A DNA stretch of 64,000 nt from JALZHR01 sp036388475 (GCA_036388475.1 DASVRT010000038.1:15405-79404), one strand, 5' to 3'. Positions 1-9,323 are shown, numbered from the stretch's first letter. Notes: generated by a model not told the origin, from the letters alone. Numbers and translations: made by a program.

Positions 1-2
1 TG

Positions 3-653
3 ATGAATCATTCGTATTGGGGACCGAAATTTTCCAACGAAGAATGCCGTCAAGCTTTAGACGAAGCCGGCTTGAAATACGAAACTCTGCCGGACGAAAC
101 GCTTTTGCCGCGGCTGGCGAAAATGATTTCCGAAGGCGCGATTATCGGCTGGTTTAACGGGCGGATGGAATGGGGACCGCGCGCGCTCGGCGCGAGAAGC
201 TTTCTGGCAGACCCGCGCCGCGCGGATATGCGCGAGGTTTTGAATCATAAAGTAAAATTGCGCGAATGGTTTCGCCCGCTCGCGCCGTCGATGCTCGAAG
301 AATACGGGCGCGAAGTTTTCGGCGTCGAGCATCACGACCCGTTTATGATTACCGTCATCCAGGTCGCCGAAGAATACAAAAAGAAAATTCCGGCGGTCGT
401 CCACGTGGACGGCACGGCGCGCCCGCAGATGGTTAGTAAAAAAGTCAATCCGCGGTACTGGAATTTAATCAACGAGTTTAAGAAGCTGACCGGCATTCCG
501 ATGCTTCTGAACACTTCGTTTAATATTCAGGAGCCGATTGTCTGCACGCCGCAGGATGCGGTCAATACTTTCAGAAACGCCAATTTCGACGCGCTCGTTC
601 TGGAAAACAATCTGGTTTTAAACAGCAGCGGCAGCAGTAGTAGTGAGAAATAG
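3..653 (+). CDS. Carbamoyltransferase, C-terminal part (cut by window edge)
   Basis: This is the C-terminal domain of a NodU/CmcH/TobZ-family O-carbamoyltransferase, which moves a carbamoyl group from carbamoyl phosphate, via carbamoyl-AMP, to a sugar or antibiotic hydroxyl. Visible family motifs are GRMEWGPRALGARSFLADPR (residues 53-72), NHKVKLREWFRPLAPS, VVHVDGTARPQ and LLNTSFNIQEPIV. The family is usually about 550-600 aa. Only 216 aa are here, the catalytic Kae1-like N-terminal domain is missing, and the frame is open to the window start, so the ATG at 3 is probably internal. It sits 4 bp before a polytopic membrane protein and heads the glycan locus, so the substrate is probably a surface sugar (inference). 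Confidence 0.85.
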   Translation: MNHSYWGPKFSNEECRQALDEAGLKYETLPDETLLPRLAKMISEGAIIGWFNGRMEWGPRALGARSFLADPRRADMREVLNHKVKLREWFRPLAPSMLEEYGREVFGVEHHDPFMITVIQVAEEYKKKIPAVVHVDGTARPQMVSKKVNPRYWNLINEFKKLTGIPMLLNTSFNIQEPIVCTPQDAVNTFRNANFDALVLENNLVLNSSGSSSSEK

Positions 654-657
654 CTAA

Positions 658-2004
658 ATGGAAAAAGTCCTCCTGGTCCTTTGTGTAGTATTCGGGCTGA
701 TAATCAGCGTCTTTCTGTTTCCCGACGGAATGGGCGCGACTCTGCTCTGTGCCATTTGCGCCAGTATCGCGGTTATGATTATCAATCGTCACAAAGACGA
801 AAAGGAATTTCTCGTTCAGGTATTTCTGCTCGGCTTATTTTTCCGAATGGTTCTGGGGGCGACGATTTACACTTTCGGCTGGGGCGAGTTTCTCGGCGGC
901 GACTCAAGAACATACGACCAGCTCGGTTACACGCTGCTGCAAGTCTGGTATGGGCAGATTCCCGAAACTAATGAATATGCGAAGCGCGCCACGGCGATGA
1001 CCGGCTCCGGTTGGGGAATGTATTATCTGGTCGCCGCTATCTATTCTATCTTCGGGCGAAATCCTTTAGCCGCGCAGATGTTCAGCGCGGTCATCGGGGC
1101 GGCGACCGCGCCCGCCGCATATATCTGTTCCTACGGAATTTATCATAATAAACGCGTCGCCAAAGCTACCGCCCTGATTGTCGCCTTGTTTCCCTCGCTG
1201 ATTCTCTGGTCGTGCCAGTTGCTGAAAGACGGATTTATTATCTTTCTTTTGATTCTGGCGATGGCGCTCGTGATGCGGCTTCAGGAAAAATTCGATTATA
1301 TTTCGACGGCTTTGCTGATTCTTTCGCTTTTCGCCATTCTGACGCTTCGTTTTTATATCTTTTATATGGTGGCGATTGCCGTCGTCGGCAGTTTCGTAAT
1401 CGGCTTGAGCAATTCCGCGCAGGCGATTGTCCGGCGCGCCATCATCATAATGTTCATCGGTTTGGGGCTGACTTATCTGGGGGTCATGCGAAACGCGAGC
1501 AGCGAAATCGAGCAATACGGCAATCTCGAACGCATCCAGCAGAGCCGACAGAATCTGGCGGAAGCCGGTTCGGGATACGGCGAAGACCTCGACGTTTCGA
1601 CCAGCGCGGGCGCAATCGCGGCGATTCCGCTCGGTTTTCTTTACCTGATGCTCGCGCCGTTTCCGTGGCAAATCGGCAATTTCCGGCAGGCGATTACGAT
1701 GCCCGAACAGATTCTCTGGTGGTGTTCGATACCGCTTCTGCTGGGCGGTTTGTGGTATACAATCAAGTATCGCCTGCGAAATTCGATTGCCATTTTGATT
1801 TTTACATTGATGCTGACGCTGGCTTATTCGATTTTTCAGGGCAATGTCGGCACGGCTTACCGGCAGCGCGCGCAGATTCAGGTTTTTCTTTTTATTTTTA
1901 TCGCCGCCGGCTGGACTCTGATGAAGGAAAGACGCGAAAACACCAAGCGCCTGCACAATTTCGAGCGCGACCGGGTGAGAAAAAGTCTGCAAGTCAGAAC
2001 GTAG
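658..2004 (+). CDS. Polytopic membrane protein, GT-C glycosyltransferase-like
   Basis: A 448-aa protein with about ten hydrophobic segments spread over its length and a basic C-terminal tail. After the second membrane segment comes a short loop containing GDSRTYDQLG, which resembles the acidic first-loop motif of GT-39/PMT-type (GT-C fold) glycosyltransferases that use lipid-linked sugars. FPSLILWSCQLLKDG is also typical of such uncharacterised proteins. It starts 4 bp after the carbamoyltransferase stop and ends 24 bp before the amidotransferase, so the three are probably co-transcribed. A role in attaching or moving a sugar at the membrane is likely. A flippase- or polymerase-type role cannot be excluded. 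Confidence 0.6.
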   Translation: MEKVLLVLCVVFGLIISVFLFPDGMGATLLCAICASIAVMIINRHKDEKEFLVQVFLLGLFFRMVLGATIYTFGWGEFLGGDSRTYDQLGYTLLQVWYGQIPETNEYAKRATAMTGSGWGMYYLVAAIYSIFGRNPLAAQMFSAVIGAATAPAAYICSYGIYHNKRVAKATALIVALFPSLILWSCQLLKDGFIIFLLILAMALVMRLQEKFDYISTALLILSLFAILTLRFYIFYMVAIAVVGSFVIGLSNSAQAIVRRAIIIMFIGLGLTYLGVMRNASSEIEQYGNLERIQQSRQNLAEAGSGYGEDLDVSTSAGAIAAIPLGFLYLMLAPFPWQIGNFRQAITMPEQILWWCSIPLLLGGLWYTIKYRLRNSIAILIFTLMLTLAYSIFQGNVGTAYRQRAQIQVFLFIFIAAGWTLMKERRENTKRLHNFERDRVRKSLQVRT

Positions 2005-2028
2005 AATTTTTCGTTGAGTGATTTATAA

Positions 2029-3912
2029 ATGTGCGGAATTGTCGGCATAGTCAATCAAAATTCCCGCTCGGTCGAGCGCGAAATCCTCGAAAAAATGAAT
2101 CGGGCAATCCGCCATCGCGGACCCGACGAAGACGGCTTCTACGTCAACGAAAACGTCGGGATGGCGATGCGCAGGCTTTCGATTATCGATCTGGCAGGCG
2201 GGCAGCAGCCGATTCACAACCCTTCAAAAACCGCCTGGATTGTTTTTAACGGCGAGATTTATAATTTTCAGCCGTTGCGCGCCGATTTGGAAAAACTCGG
2301 GCGCAAATTTTACACCAATTCCGACACGGAAACGATTCTGCATCTTTACGACGAATACGGAGCGGACTGCGTCACCCACCTGCGCGGAATGTTCGCCTTT
2401 GCGATTTGGGACGAGCGCGAAAAATCGCTGTTTCTGGCGCGCGACCGGGTCGGCAAAAAACCGATTCTTTATTCGCATCAACCGAACGGCGATTTAATTT
2501 TCGGCTCGGAATTTCAGGCATTATTGCAGCACCCGAGCGTTGACCGCGAAGTCGATTACGAGGCGATTCATCAATACTTAACGTTTTCGTGCGTGCCCGC
2601 GCCGCTCACGGCTTTTCGCCAAATCCGCAAGCTCGAACCGGGGCACTGGCTCAGATGGAAAAACGGCGAGATAAAAACCGAGCGGTACTGGATGCCGGAT
2701 TTTTCCGACAAAATAAAAATCACCGAAGAGGAAGCCGTCGAAGAAACTTTGAGAATTTTGCGCGAAGCGACCAGGATGCGCTTAATCAGCGAAGTTCCTC
2801 TCGGCGCGTTTCTCTCCGGCGGCGTCGATTCTTCGACCATAGTTGCGCTGATGGCGGAAGCGAGCGAAAAACCCGTCAAAACGTTTTCCATCGGCTTTGA
2901 AGAACAGGATTTCAGCGAGTTGAAATACGCGCGCCGCGTTGCCGGGCACATCGGCGCGGAGCATCACGAATTTATCGTTAAACCCGATGCGATAGAAGTT
3001 TTACCGGAATTGGTCGAGCATTACGGCGAGCCTTTCGCGGATTCTTCGGCGATTCCGACTTATTACGTTTCGAAGGAGACCAGAAAACACGTGACGGTCG
3101 CTTTAAACGGCGACGGCGGCGACGAAACCTTCGCCGGTTACGAGCGTTATTTTGCGATTCAGCTCGCGGAAAAATATAAAAAAATTCCGGCGGTTTTACG
3201 AAAATCTCTGATTGAACCGGCAGCCGCGTTTCTGCCGACGTCGATGGGACAGCACAGCCGCGTGAAATCAGCGAAAAATTTTCTGGCGGTTTCGTCGATG
3301 CCGAAATCGAATCTTTACCTGCGCTGGGTTTCGGCAATCAACGAAGATTTGAAAGCCGAGCTTTACACGGAAGATTTCAAACAAAAAACGTCAAACGATT
3401 CGACGGCAAGCGTTCTGAAAAACTGGTTTGCCAGGGCAAACGGCGCAGGCGCGATTGACGCGATGCTGCTGACCGATACGATGACTTATCTGCCGAACGA
3501 TTTGCTGGTCAAAGTCGATATCGCTTCGATGGCGAATTCGCTCGAAGCGCGCTCGCCGTTTCTCGACCACAAGGTCATCGAATTTGCCGCCAGCTTGCCG
3601 GAAAAAATAAAAGTGCGCGGCACGGAAACCAAATATCTTTTGAAAAAAGCGGCGAGCCGCATCGTGCCGCCGGAGGTTTTGTATCGCCGGAAAATGGGCT
3701 TCGGAATTCCGGTCGGCTATTGGCTGCGGCACGAGATGAAAGATTTTATGTTTGAGATTCTGCTCTCGGAAAAATCCTTTAATCGCGGGCTTTTCAAGCC
3801 GGAAACCGTTAAACGATTGGTCGCGGAGCACGTCGCGGAGAAACAAAATCACACGTATCCGCTCTGGACGCTGCTGATGCTCGAATTGTGGTTCCGGCAG
3901 ATGATTGACTAA
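2029..3912 (+). CDS. asnB: Glutamine-dependent asparagine synthase-family amidotransferase
   Basis: A 627-aa AsnB-family enzyme. The N-terminal glutaminase (class II GATase) begins MCGIVGIV with Cys2 as nucleophile, followed by RHRGPDEDGFY and the FNGEIYNF motif. The synthase domain has the ATP pyrophosphatase loop SGGVDSST near residue 263 and NGDGGDETFAGYERY further on. Family members make asparagine from aspartate. In polysaccharide loci, homologues of this length (including the exosortase-associated type) are thought to amidate sugars or peptides. Between glycan genes the second role is more likely (inference). No exosortase or PEP-CTERM protein is visible here. Confidence 0.85.
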   Translation: MCGIVGIVNQNSRSVEREILEKMNRAIRHRGPDEDGFYVNENVGMAMRRLSIIDLAGGQQPIHNPSKTAWIVFNGEIYNFQPLRADLEKLGRKFYTNSDTETILHLYDEYGADCVTHLRGMFAFAIWDEREKSLFLARDRVGKKPILYSHQPNGDLIFGSEFQALLQHPSVDREVDYEAIHQYLTFSCVPAPLTAFRQIRKLEPGHWLRWKNGEIKTERYWMPDFSDKIKITEEEAVEETLRILREATRMRLISEVPLGAFLSGGVDSSTIVALMAEASEKPVKTFSIGFEEQDFSELKYARRVAGHIGAEHHEFIVKPDAIEVLPELVEHYGEPFADSSAIPTYYVSKETRKHVTVALNGDGGDETFAGYERYFAIQLAEKYKKIPAVLRKSLIEPAAAFLPTSMGQHSRVKSAKNFLAVSSMPKSNLYLRWVSAINEDLKAELYTEDFKQKTSNDSTASVLKNWFARANGAGAIDAMLLTDTMTYLPNDLLVKVDIASMANSLEARSPFLDHKVIEFAASLPEKIKVRGTETKYLLKKAASRIVPPEVLYRRKMGFGIPVGYWLRHEMKDFMFEILLSEKSFNRGLFKPETVKRLVAEHVAEKQNHTYPLWTLLMLELWFRQMID

Positions 3913-3930
3913 AGAAAGATTTTTAACGAT

Positions 3931-4698
3931 ATGAATCAAACCGAAAAAGTGCGCGATTTCTTCGATGTCGTTTCCGAGGAATACCGGGGAAAATATGAAA
4001 AGCGCCGTATTTTTCACAATTATTTTTTCAATCAAAGACTGGAGCAGGCGACCGGCGGGCTGGATTTCGCCGGTAAAACCATTTTGGACATCGGCGCGGG
4101 AACCGGCAATTTGTACGATTATATCGTCGCTAAAGACGATTCGGTCGATTTTTACGCGTGCGATATTTCGGCTAAAATGCTGGAGCAGAGCAATATTCCC
4201 GCCGACCACAGGTTTGTCGGAAAATGTTACGAGCTGGATTTTCCGCCTCAGAAATTCGATTATATTTTTATGCTCGGCGTGACGACTTATCTGAGCGCGG
4301 ACGAGATGGAAAAAACGGCGGAATTTATTTACCGGAAACTGGCGGACGACGGTTTGGCAATCATCACCTTCACTAATCGGCAGGGATTCGATACAATAAC
4401 GCGGACGCTCAGCAAAAATGTTATCAAGCTGTTTAAATTAAAAAATAAAGTGATTTCGCAATCTTTTCGGATTTACACCTATTCGATAAATCAAGTCAAG
4501 AATCTTTACCAGGGCAAATTGCGAATGAACGAGGTCAGATTTATCAATCAGACAATTTTTCCTTTTTGTTACGTGTTTCCGAAATTGTCGGTGAATCTGG
4601 CGCTGAGGCTGGCGGGTAAAATTAAAAATAAACAGGCGGCGGCGGCGCGCCTCAGCTCGGATTTCATTGTTTTTTACAAAAAAACAGATGCGCCGTAA
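3931..4698 (+). CDS. Class I SAM-dependent methyltransferase
   Basis: A 255-aa soluble methyltransferase. Motif I is ILDIGAGTGNLYDYI (about residues 51-65). The acidic end of strand beta-2 is DFYACDISAKML, and FDYIFMLGVTTYLS is the post-II region. It starts 18 bp after the amidotransferase stop, in the same direction. The acceptor cannot be read from sequence. Within this locus a sugar O- or N-methylation is the simplest guess. Confidence 0.75.
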   Translation: MNQTEKVRDFFDVVSEEYRGKYEKRRIFHNYFFNQRLEQATGGLDFAGKTILDIGAGTGNLYDYIVAKDDSVDFYACDISAKMLEQSNIPADHRFVGKCYELDFPPQKFDYIFMLGVTTYLSADEMEKTAEFIYRKLADDGLAIITFTNRQGFDTITRTLSKNVIKLFKLKNKVISQSFRIYTYSINQVKNLYQGKLRMNEVRFINQTIFPFCYVFPKLSVNLALRLAGKIKNKQAAAARLSSDFIVFYKKTDAP

Positions 4699-4727
4699 TA
4701 TTAAAACTTATAAAATAATAAGCCGGA

Positions 4728-5660
4728 ATGGAACTTATCAAGGGCGAGAAAATTAAAACTCACAACGAATATCACTGGATAAAAGTCGATTGTCCGATTT
4801 GCGATTTGCCGCCGACCAGATTTGTCGGAAAACGCGGCGGCGCGGCGCATCGCGAAAACCTGGGCGTCGAGGCGGACATCTGGGCGTGCGGCAAATGCGG
4901 CTTGCTGTTTGCCAATCCGATGCCGGTTCCGGTCAATGGTTTGGAGCAGCATTATTCGGTCGATGCCGACGAGTATTTTGAATATCATAAATCCGACGTG
5001 CGCGCGACGACCGCGCTGATGCTGATGGAGGAAGCCGAAAAATTTCTCGGCAGAAAAGGAAAACTCCTCGATGTCGGCACCGGACGCGGCGAAATCGTTT
5101 TGTGCGCGAAAGAAAGAGGCTGGGAAGTCGTGGGCGTCGAGCCTTCCGAAGGCTTTGCCGCTTACACGGAAAAAGTTACCGGCATCAAAATTCATTGCAG
5201 CACGGTGGAAAAATGCGGCTTTGCGGACGGAGAATTCGACGTCGTGATACTTTCGGCGGTTTTGGAGCATCTATATAATCCGGACGAGGTCGTTGCCGAA
5301 ATTTCGAGAATTACCAAGCGCGGCGGACTTTTTTATCTGGACGTGCCGAACGAGCGCGGCTTGTTTTTCAAGGTCGGAAATTTTTATCATAAAATCCGCC
5401 GCACCGGCTGGTCGGTCAATCTATCGCCGACGTTCACGCCGTTTCACATTTTCGGTTTCAGCCTGAAGTCGGTGAAAATGCTGCTGGCGAAACACGATTT
5501 CGGAATAAAGAAAATGGGAGTTTACGGCGGCACCAGCCTCGTTCCGGCGGACGGCGGGCTGCGCGCGAAAATCGAAAGCCAGGCGGCGAAAGCCATTACC
5601 GCTGTCAGCAACTACGGGAATCTCGGAACTTATATAATAGGCTGGGCGATAAAGAAATAA
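4728..5660 (+). CDS. SAM methyltransferase with N-terminal zinc-ribbon-like segment
   Basis: A 310-aa protein. Residues about 20-65 contain CPIC and CGKCG pairs (CxxC...CxxC), typical of the small N-terminal zinc-binding segment seen in many glycan-cluster methyltransferases. The class I core follows: LLDVGTGRGEIVLCAKERGW (motif I), VVGVEPSEGF, FDVVILSAVLEHLYNPDEV and LFYLDVPNE. It belongs to the broad Methyltransf_23 type and differs from its 255-aa neighbour, which lacks the Cys pairs. The acceptor is unknown. It starts 29 bp after the preceding gene and ends 11 bp before the nucleotidylyltransferase. Confidence 0.75.
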   Translation: MELIKGEKIKTHNEYHWIKVDCPICDLPPTRFVGKRGGAAHRENLGVEADIWACGKCGLLFANPMPVPVNGLEQHYSVDADEYFEYHKSDVRATTALMLMEEAEKFLGRKGKLLDVGTGRGEIVLCAKERGWEVVGVEPSEGFAAYTEKVTGIKIHCSTVEKCGFADGEFDVVILSAVLEHLYNPDEVVAEISRITKRGGLFYLDVPNERGLFFKVGNFYHKIRRTGWSVNLSPTFTPFHIFGFSLKSVKMLLAKHDFGIKKMGVYGGTSLVPADGGLRAKIESQAAKAITAVSNYGNLGTYIIGWAIKK

Positions 5661-5671
5661 TTTTTTAGTTT

Positions 5672-6400
5672 ATGAAAGGTATTGTTTTAGCGGGCGGACT
5701 CGGCTCACGGCTGAACCCGCTCACGAAAGTCACGAATAAGCACTTGCTGCCGGTTTACAATCAGCCGATGATTTATTATCCGATCCGGACGCTGATAAAC
5801 GCCGGCATCGACGACATTATGATTGTCACGGGCGGAAACTCCGCCGGCGATTTTCTGAAACTGCTCGGCAACGGCAAACAGTTCGGCTTAAAGCACTTGA
5901 ATTACACTTACCAGGAAGGCGAAGGCGGCATTGCCGACGCGCTTTCGCTGGTCGAGCATTTTGCCGACGATTCGTCGATTTGCGTCGTGCTCGGCGATAA
6001 TATTATCGAGGGAAATATTCGGGCGGCGGCGGACGATTATCAAACGCAGGGCGCAGGCGCGAAGATTCTGCTGAAAAAAGTTCCCGACCCGAATCGCTTC
6101 GGCGTGCCGGTGATTGAAGGCGACAGCGTCGTGCGCATCGAGGAAAAGCCGAAAGAGCCGAAATCGGATTACGCCGTCGTCGGGATTTATTTTTTCGATA
6201 CGCGCGTGTTTGAGATTATTCGCGGGCTGGAGCCTTCGGCGCGCGGCGAGCTTGAAATTACGGACGTCAACAACGATTATATCGAGCGCGGCGAGATGAC
6301 GTGGAGCGAGCTGGAAGGCTGGTGGTCGGACGCCGGAACGTTCGACAGTTTGCAGCGAGCCTCGAATCTGGTCGCCGAAACCGGAGCGAATAAATTATAA
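5672..6400 (+). CDS. Sugar-1-phosphate nucleotidylyltransferase (RmlA-like, short form)
   Basis: A 242-aa nucleotidyltransferase that activates a sugar-1-phosphate with a nucleoside triphosphate, probably glucose-1-phosphate with dTTP. The N-terminus MKGIVLAGGLGSRLNPLT is the NTP-binding signature. NKHLLPVYNQPMIYYPI, VVLGDNIIEGN (metal-binding Asp), RIEEKPKEPKSDYAVVGIYF and the C-terminal WWSDAGTFDSL are RmlA-type motifs. Classical RmlA is about 290 aa, and this one lacks the C-terminal extension, like many short RmlA-like enzymes. A cupin of the RmlC family follows two genes later, which suggests an activated deoxysugar. RmlB and RmlD are not in the window. Confidence 0.8.
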   Translation: MKGIVLAGGLGSRLNPLTKVTNKHLLPVYNQPMIYYPIRTLINAGIDDIMIVTGGNSAGDFLKLLGNGKQFGLKHLNYTYQEGEGGIADALSLVEHFADDSSICVVLGDNIIEGNIRAAADDYQTQGAGAKILLKKVPDPNRFGVPVIEGDSVVRIEEKPKEPKSDYAVVGIYFFDTRVFEIIRGLEPSARGELEITDVNNDYIERGEMTWSELEGWWSDAGTFDSLQRASNLVAETGANKL

Positions 6401-6439
6401 TCGGGATAAAGGGCGGATTTATTACTATATAAAAATCTG

Positions 6440-7288
6440 ATGCCGAACGAAACCATCTTAAATATCACGCCTGACAGGTTGAGCGAGCTTCAAAGCGCGT
6501 GGGACGCGGCGAAACCGTTTGGTTACGTCGTGATTGATGATTTTCTGGCAGCGGATTTCGCCGAAGAAATCCTGGCGGCTTACCCGACGCCGACCGGCGG
6601 CGCGTGGGACAATACGCCCTATATTCACCAGCTGAAAAAACTCACGCTCAACAAGAATTTTCCCGCGCCGATTGACGATTTTTTCCGGATGACCGAATCC
6701 GAAGAATTTCGCAATCTGGTTTCGTCCATCTGCCGGATTCCGGATTTGATTGCCGACCCGACTTTGAGCGGCGGCGGCTTGCATCAGATAATGGACGGCG
6801 GTTATCTGGACGTGCACGTCGATTATAATTTTCACCCGCGCACGAAAGAGCATCGCCGCCTGAATCTGCTTTTGTATCTGAACAAAGACTGGAAGCGCGA
6901 ATACGAAGGCTATCTGGAATTCTGGGATATGGAGGCGAAGCGGCAAATCGAAAACATCGCGCCCGTTTTCAACCGCGCCGTGATTTTTGAAACCAACGAG
7001 GTTTCGTATCACGGGCATCCGCGCAAGCTGAATCTGCCGCCGGACGTGACGCGCAAATCGCTGGCGGTTTATTATTACACGATAGAACGCGAAGAAGTCG
7101 AAACGGCGATGGAACACAACACTATTTTCAAGCAGACGACCGGCATTTCCGGCTACGTCAAGACTTCGCTGGCGGCGGTCGTCACGCTGAGCGAGCGGGC
7201 TTCGTCGGCGGCTAAAAAAGATTTGTTCGAATCTCTTTCGCGGCGGCTTTACCGGAAAATCAAAGGTTTGCCGCGCGAAAATAAATAA
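6440..7288 (+). CDS. 2OG-Fe(II) oxygenase superfamily protein
   Basis: A 282-aa prolyl-4-hydroxylase-like dioxygenase. The iron-binding His-x-Asp is in GGYLDVHVDYNFHP, the distal His is in VSYHGHPRKL, and the Arg/Lys that would hold 2-oxoglutarate follows in DVTRKSLAVYYY. RRLNLLLYLNKDW and EGYLEFWD are the usual core strands. It lies between the nucleotidylyltransferase and the RmlC-like gene, so it may hydroxylate a sugar or a surface peptide (inference). A paralogue with the same architecture is at 51933-52751. Confidence 0.75.
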   Translation: MPNETILNITPDRLSELQSAWDAAKPFGYVVIDDFLAADFAEEILAAYPTPTGGAWDNTPYIHQLKKLTLNKNFPAPIDDFFRMTESEEFRNLVSSICRIPDLIADPTLSGGGLHQIMDGGYLDVHVDYNFHPRTKEHRRLNLLLYLNKDWKREYEGYLEFWDMEAKRQIENIAPVFNRAVIFETNEVSYHGHPRKLNLPPDVTRKSLAVYYYTIEREEVETAMEHNTIFKQTTGISGYVKTSLAAVVTLSERASSAAKKDLFESLSRRLYRKIKGLPRENK

Positions 7289-7312
7289 ACTAAAAATTAA
7301 GCCCAAAGCAAA

Positions 7313-7819
7313 ATGAGTCAACAAATCGCGAAACAAAATATTTTTATAAAAGGCAAAATCGAGGACGTCGTCGTCTACCCGCTCAAAAAATTTGTGGACG
7401 AGCGCGGCTGGCTGGCGGAGCTTTTTCGGCACGACGAAATCAGCCGGGAATTTTACCCGGCGATGGCGTATATCTCCGTCACCGAGCCGAATATGCTGCG
7501 CGGACCGCACGAACACACCGAGCAGGCGGATTTGTTTTGCTTTATCGGCACGGGAAATTTTAAACTGCGGCTGTGGGATAATCGCGCCGATTCGCCGACG
7601 TTTCGCTATGTGATGACGCTGTTTGCCGGCGCGGACAACCCGCAGGCGGTGATTATTCCGAAAGGCGTCGCGCACGCTTATAAAAACGTCAGCCAGACGG
7701 AAAAAGGCGTCGTGATAAACTGCCCGAACCGCCTTTATATGGGCGCGGGCAAAAAAGAAGAGATTGACGAAATTCGTCACGAAGACGACCCCGACACGAT
7801 TTTTACGATAGATGATTAA
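7313..7819 (+). CDS. RmlC-like dTDP-4-dehydrorhamnose 3,5-epimerase-family cupin
   Basis: A 168-aa cupin. FVDERGWLAELFRHDEI matches the N-terminal strand of RmlC enzymes. RGPHEHTEQADLF takes the place of the RmlC RGLHYQ segment with its catalytic-type His, and IIPKGVAHAYKNVS matches the family PxGFAHGF segment. RmlC epimerises C3 and C5 of a dTDP-4-keto-6-deoxysugar. The altered active-site loop (GPHEH rather than GLHYQ) means substrate and reaction may differ. It starts 24 bp after the oxygenase. No RmlB or RmlD lies in the window. Confidence 0.7.
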   Translation: MSQQIAKQNIFIKGKIEDVVVYPLKKFVDERGWLAELFRHDEISREFYPAMAYISVTEPNMLRGPHEHTEQADLFCFIGTGNFKLRLWDNRADSPTFRYVMTLFAGADNPQAVIIPKGVAHAYKNVSQTEKGVVINCPNRLYMGAGKKEEIDEIRHEDDPDTIFTIDD

Positions 7820-7923
7820 ATTTCCTTTACGCAGGCGGCGGCGAGGTTCCACATCCCTCGTATAACCAGTTGCCACTTTGTGAAAAATCAAAGCCGCAAT
7901 TAGTTGCACCGGCTGCTCAAACG

Positions 7924-8020
7924 GCGAGCCGCAGGCAATTTTAAATTTCGAGTTTTGAATTTTGAATTAAGGTTTTAACTAAAAACTCAAAATTCAAAAC
8001 TCGAAATTGCCTGCGGCTCG
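7924..8020. repeat. Large imperfect palindrome (heptamer-type words)
   Basis: The left arm from 7924 (CGAGCCGCAGGCAATTT...) is repeated in reverse complement ending at 8020, around a loop of about 12 bp near 7968-7980. The arms are near perfect apart from a few extra bases in the left one. The inner parts consist of TCAAAA-type 7-bp words. It separates the cupin and glycosyltransferase genes and could act as a terminator, but no clean T-run follows. Confidence 0.7.
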
Positions 8021-8030
8021 TCCGGCTTAT

Positions 8031-9263
8031 ATGAAGATTGTTCGCATTATTGCCAGGCTCAACGTCGGCGGTCCCGCGCGCCACGTTGTCTGGCTGACGA
8101 AAGCGCTGCAAAACGAAGAATTCGAATCCGTGCTGATGACGGGAACCGTCCCGCCCGGCGAGGAAGATATGAGTTATTTTGCCGCCGCGCACGAGGTCGA
8201 GCCGGTTTTCATACCGGAAATGAGCCGCGAGCTTTCGGCGAAAGACGTTATCTCGCTCTGGAAAGTTTATCGTTTTCTTCGCCGGGAAAAACCCGACATC
8301 GTTCACACGCACACCGCCAAGGCGGGCACAATCGGGCGCGTCGCCGGTTTTTTTTATCGCTGGCTGACGCCGAAAGCCTTAATCGGTCAGCCGCGCCCCG
8401 TGCGCTTCGTTCACACCTATCACGGACACGTTTTTCACAGCTACTACGGAAAACGCAAAACCAAATTTTTTCTTTTTATCGAAAAAGCTCTGGCGCGACT
8501 GGCGACCGATAAAATCATTACTATCAGCCGGCAGCAGTACGAGGAAATTCACAACGAGTTCGGCGTCGGAAAAACAAAACAATTCGCCGTCGTGCCGCTC
8601 GGCATCGACCTTTCGCCGTTTGCCGAATGGCGGGCGAAAAGAAACATTCTGCGCGAAGAAATCGGCGCGGGCGCTGACGAAATATTAATCGGTCTGGTCG
8701 GCAGGCTGACGGAGATTAAAAATCACTCGCTTTTTTTACAAATCGCGCAATCGTATAAAGAAAATCTCGACTTTCCGCGCCTGAAATTCGTCATAATCGG
8801 CGACGGGCATCTGCGCGAAAAACTTGAAAAAGAAGCGGAAAAGTATAATATAAAAGACATTGTCACATTTTTGGGAAACCGCAGCGACGCCGATGTTTTC
8901 TATCCCGCGCTGGACATCGTCGCGCTCACGTCTTTGAACGAAGGCACGCCGCTTTCGCTGATTGAAGCGATGGCAAACGCGCGCCCGTGTATCTCGACGG
9001 CGGTCGGCGGCGTCATCGATTTGCTCGGCGCTGAAACGCGACAGGAAAGCGTCGGCTTTACCGTTTGCGAGCGCGGCGTCCGCACGGCGACGGGCAATGC
9101 GGAAGGATTCTTAAACGGCTTGATTTATTTGGCAAAAGATGAAAAATTACGAGAGGAATTGGGCGCGCGCGGGCTGGATTTTGTCTTCGGCAGTTATGAT
9201 AAAGAACGGTTAATTTCTGACATTAAAAAGGTTTATTATGATTTAATGCCGAAAAAAGGTTAG
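8031..9263 (+). CDS. Glycosyltransferase family 4-like
   Basis: A GT-B fold glycosyltransferase of about 410 aa. The N-terminal MKIVRIIARLNVGGPARHVV is the classic family-4 start with the GGPxRH acceptor loop. The C-terminal half has GLVGRLTEIKNHSLFLQIA, FVIIGDGHLREKLE, VTFLGNRSDADVFYPALDIV and SLNEGTPLSLIEAMANARP, the E-x7-E donor-binding region. It probably transfers a hexose from a nucleotide sugar to a lipid-linked glycan on the cytoplasmic side. The ATG at 8031 is preferred because the upstream in-frame TTG at 8007 lies in the palindrome arm. No clear ribosome binding site is seen at either. Confidence 0.85.
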   Translation: MKIVRIIARLNVGGPARHVVWLTKALQNEEFESVLMTGTVPPGEEDMSYFAAAHEVEPVFIPEMSRELSAKDVISLWKVYRFLRREKPDIVHTHTAKAGTIGRVAGFFYRWLTPKALIGQPRPVRFVHTYHGHVFHSYYGKRKTKFFLFIEKALARLATDKIITISRQQYEEIHNEFGVGKTKQFAVVPLGIDLSPFAEWRAKRNILREEIGAGADEILIGLVGRLTEIKNHSLFLQIAQSYKENLDFPRLKFVIIGDGHLREKLEKEAEKYNIKDIVTFLGNRSDADVFYPALDIVALTSLNEGTPLSLIEAMANARPCISTAVGGVIDLLGAETRQESVGFTVCERGVRTATGNAEGFLNGLIYLAKDEKLREELGARGLDFVFGSYDKERLISDIKKVYYDLMPKKG

Positions 9264-9323
9264 AATACTTTTTACAGATTTTAGAAATACAAACCGGTTA
9301 TTCTTCCCCCATACGACCGAGTC

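Noticed and set aside
1066..1992. 308-aa minus-strand frame
   Set aside because: Antisense to the polytopic protein; charged, low in recognisable motifs.
2029..3912. Exosortase/PEP-CTERM system
   Set aside because: The amidotransferase resembles the exosortase-linked type, but no exosortase or PEP-CTERM protein is present in the window.
6458..7909. 483-aa minus-strand frame
   Set aside because: It lies antisense to the 2OG oxygenase and RmlC-like genes, both with clear family motifs, and has a composition typical of a shadow frame.
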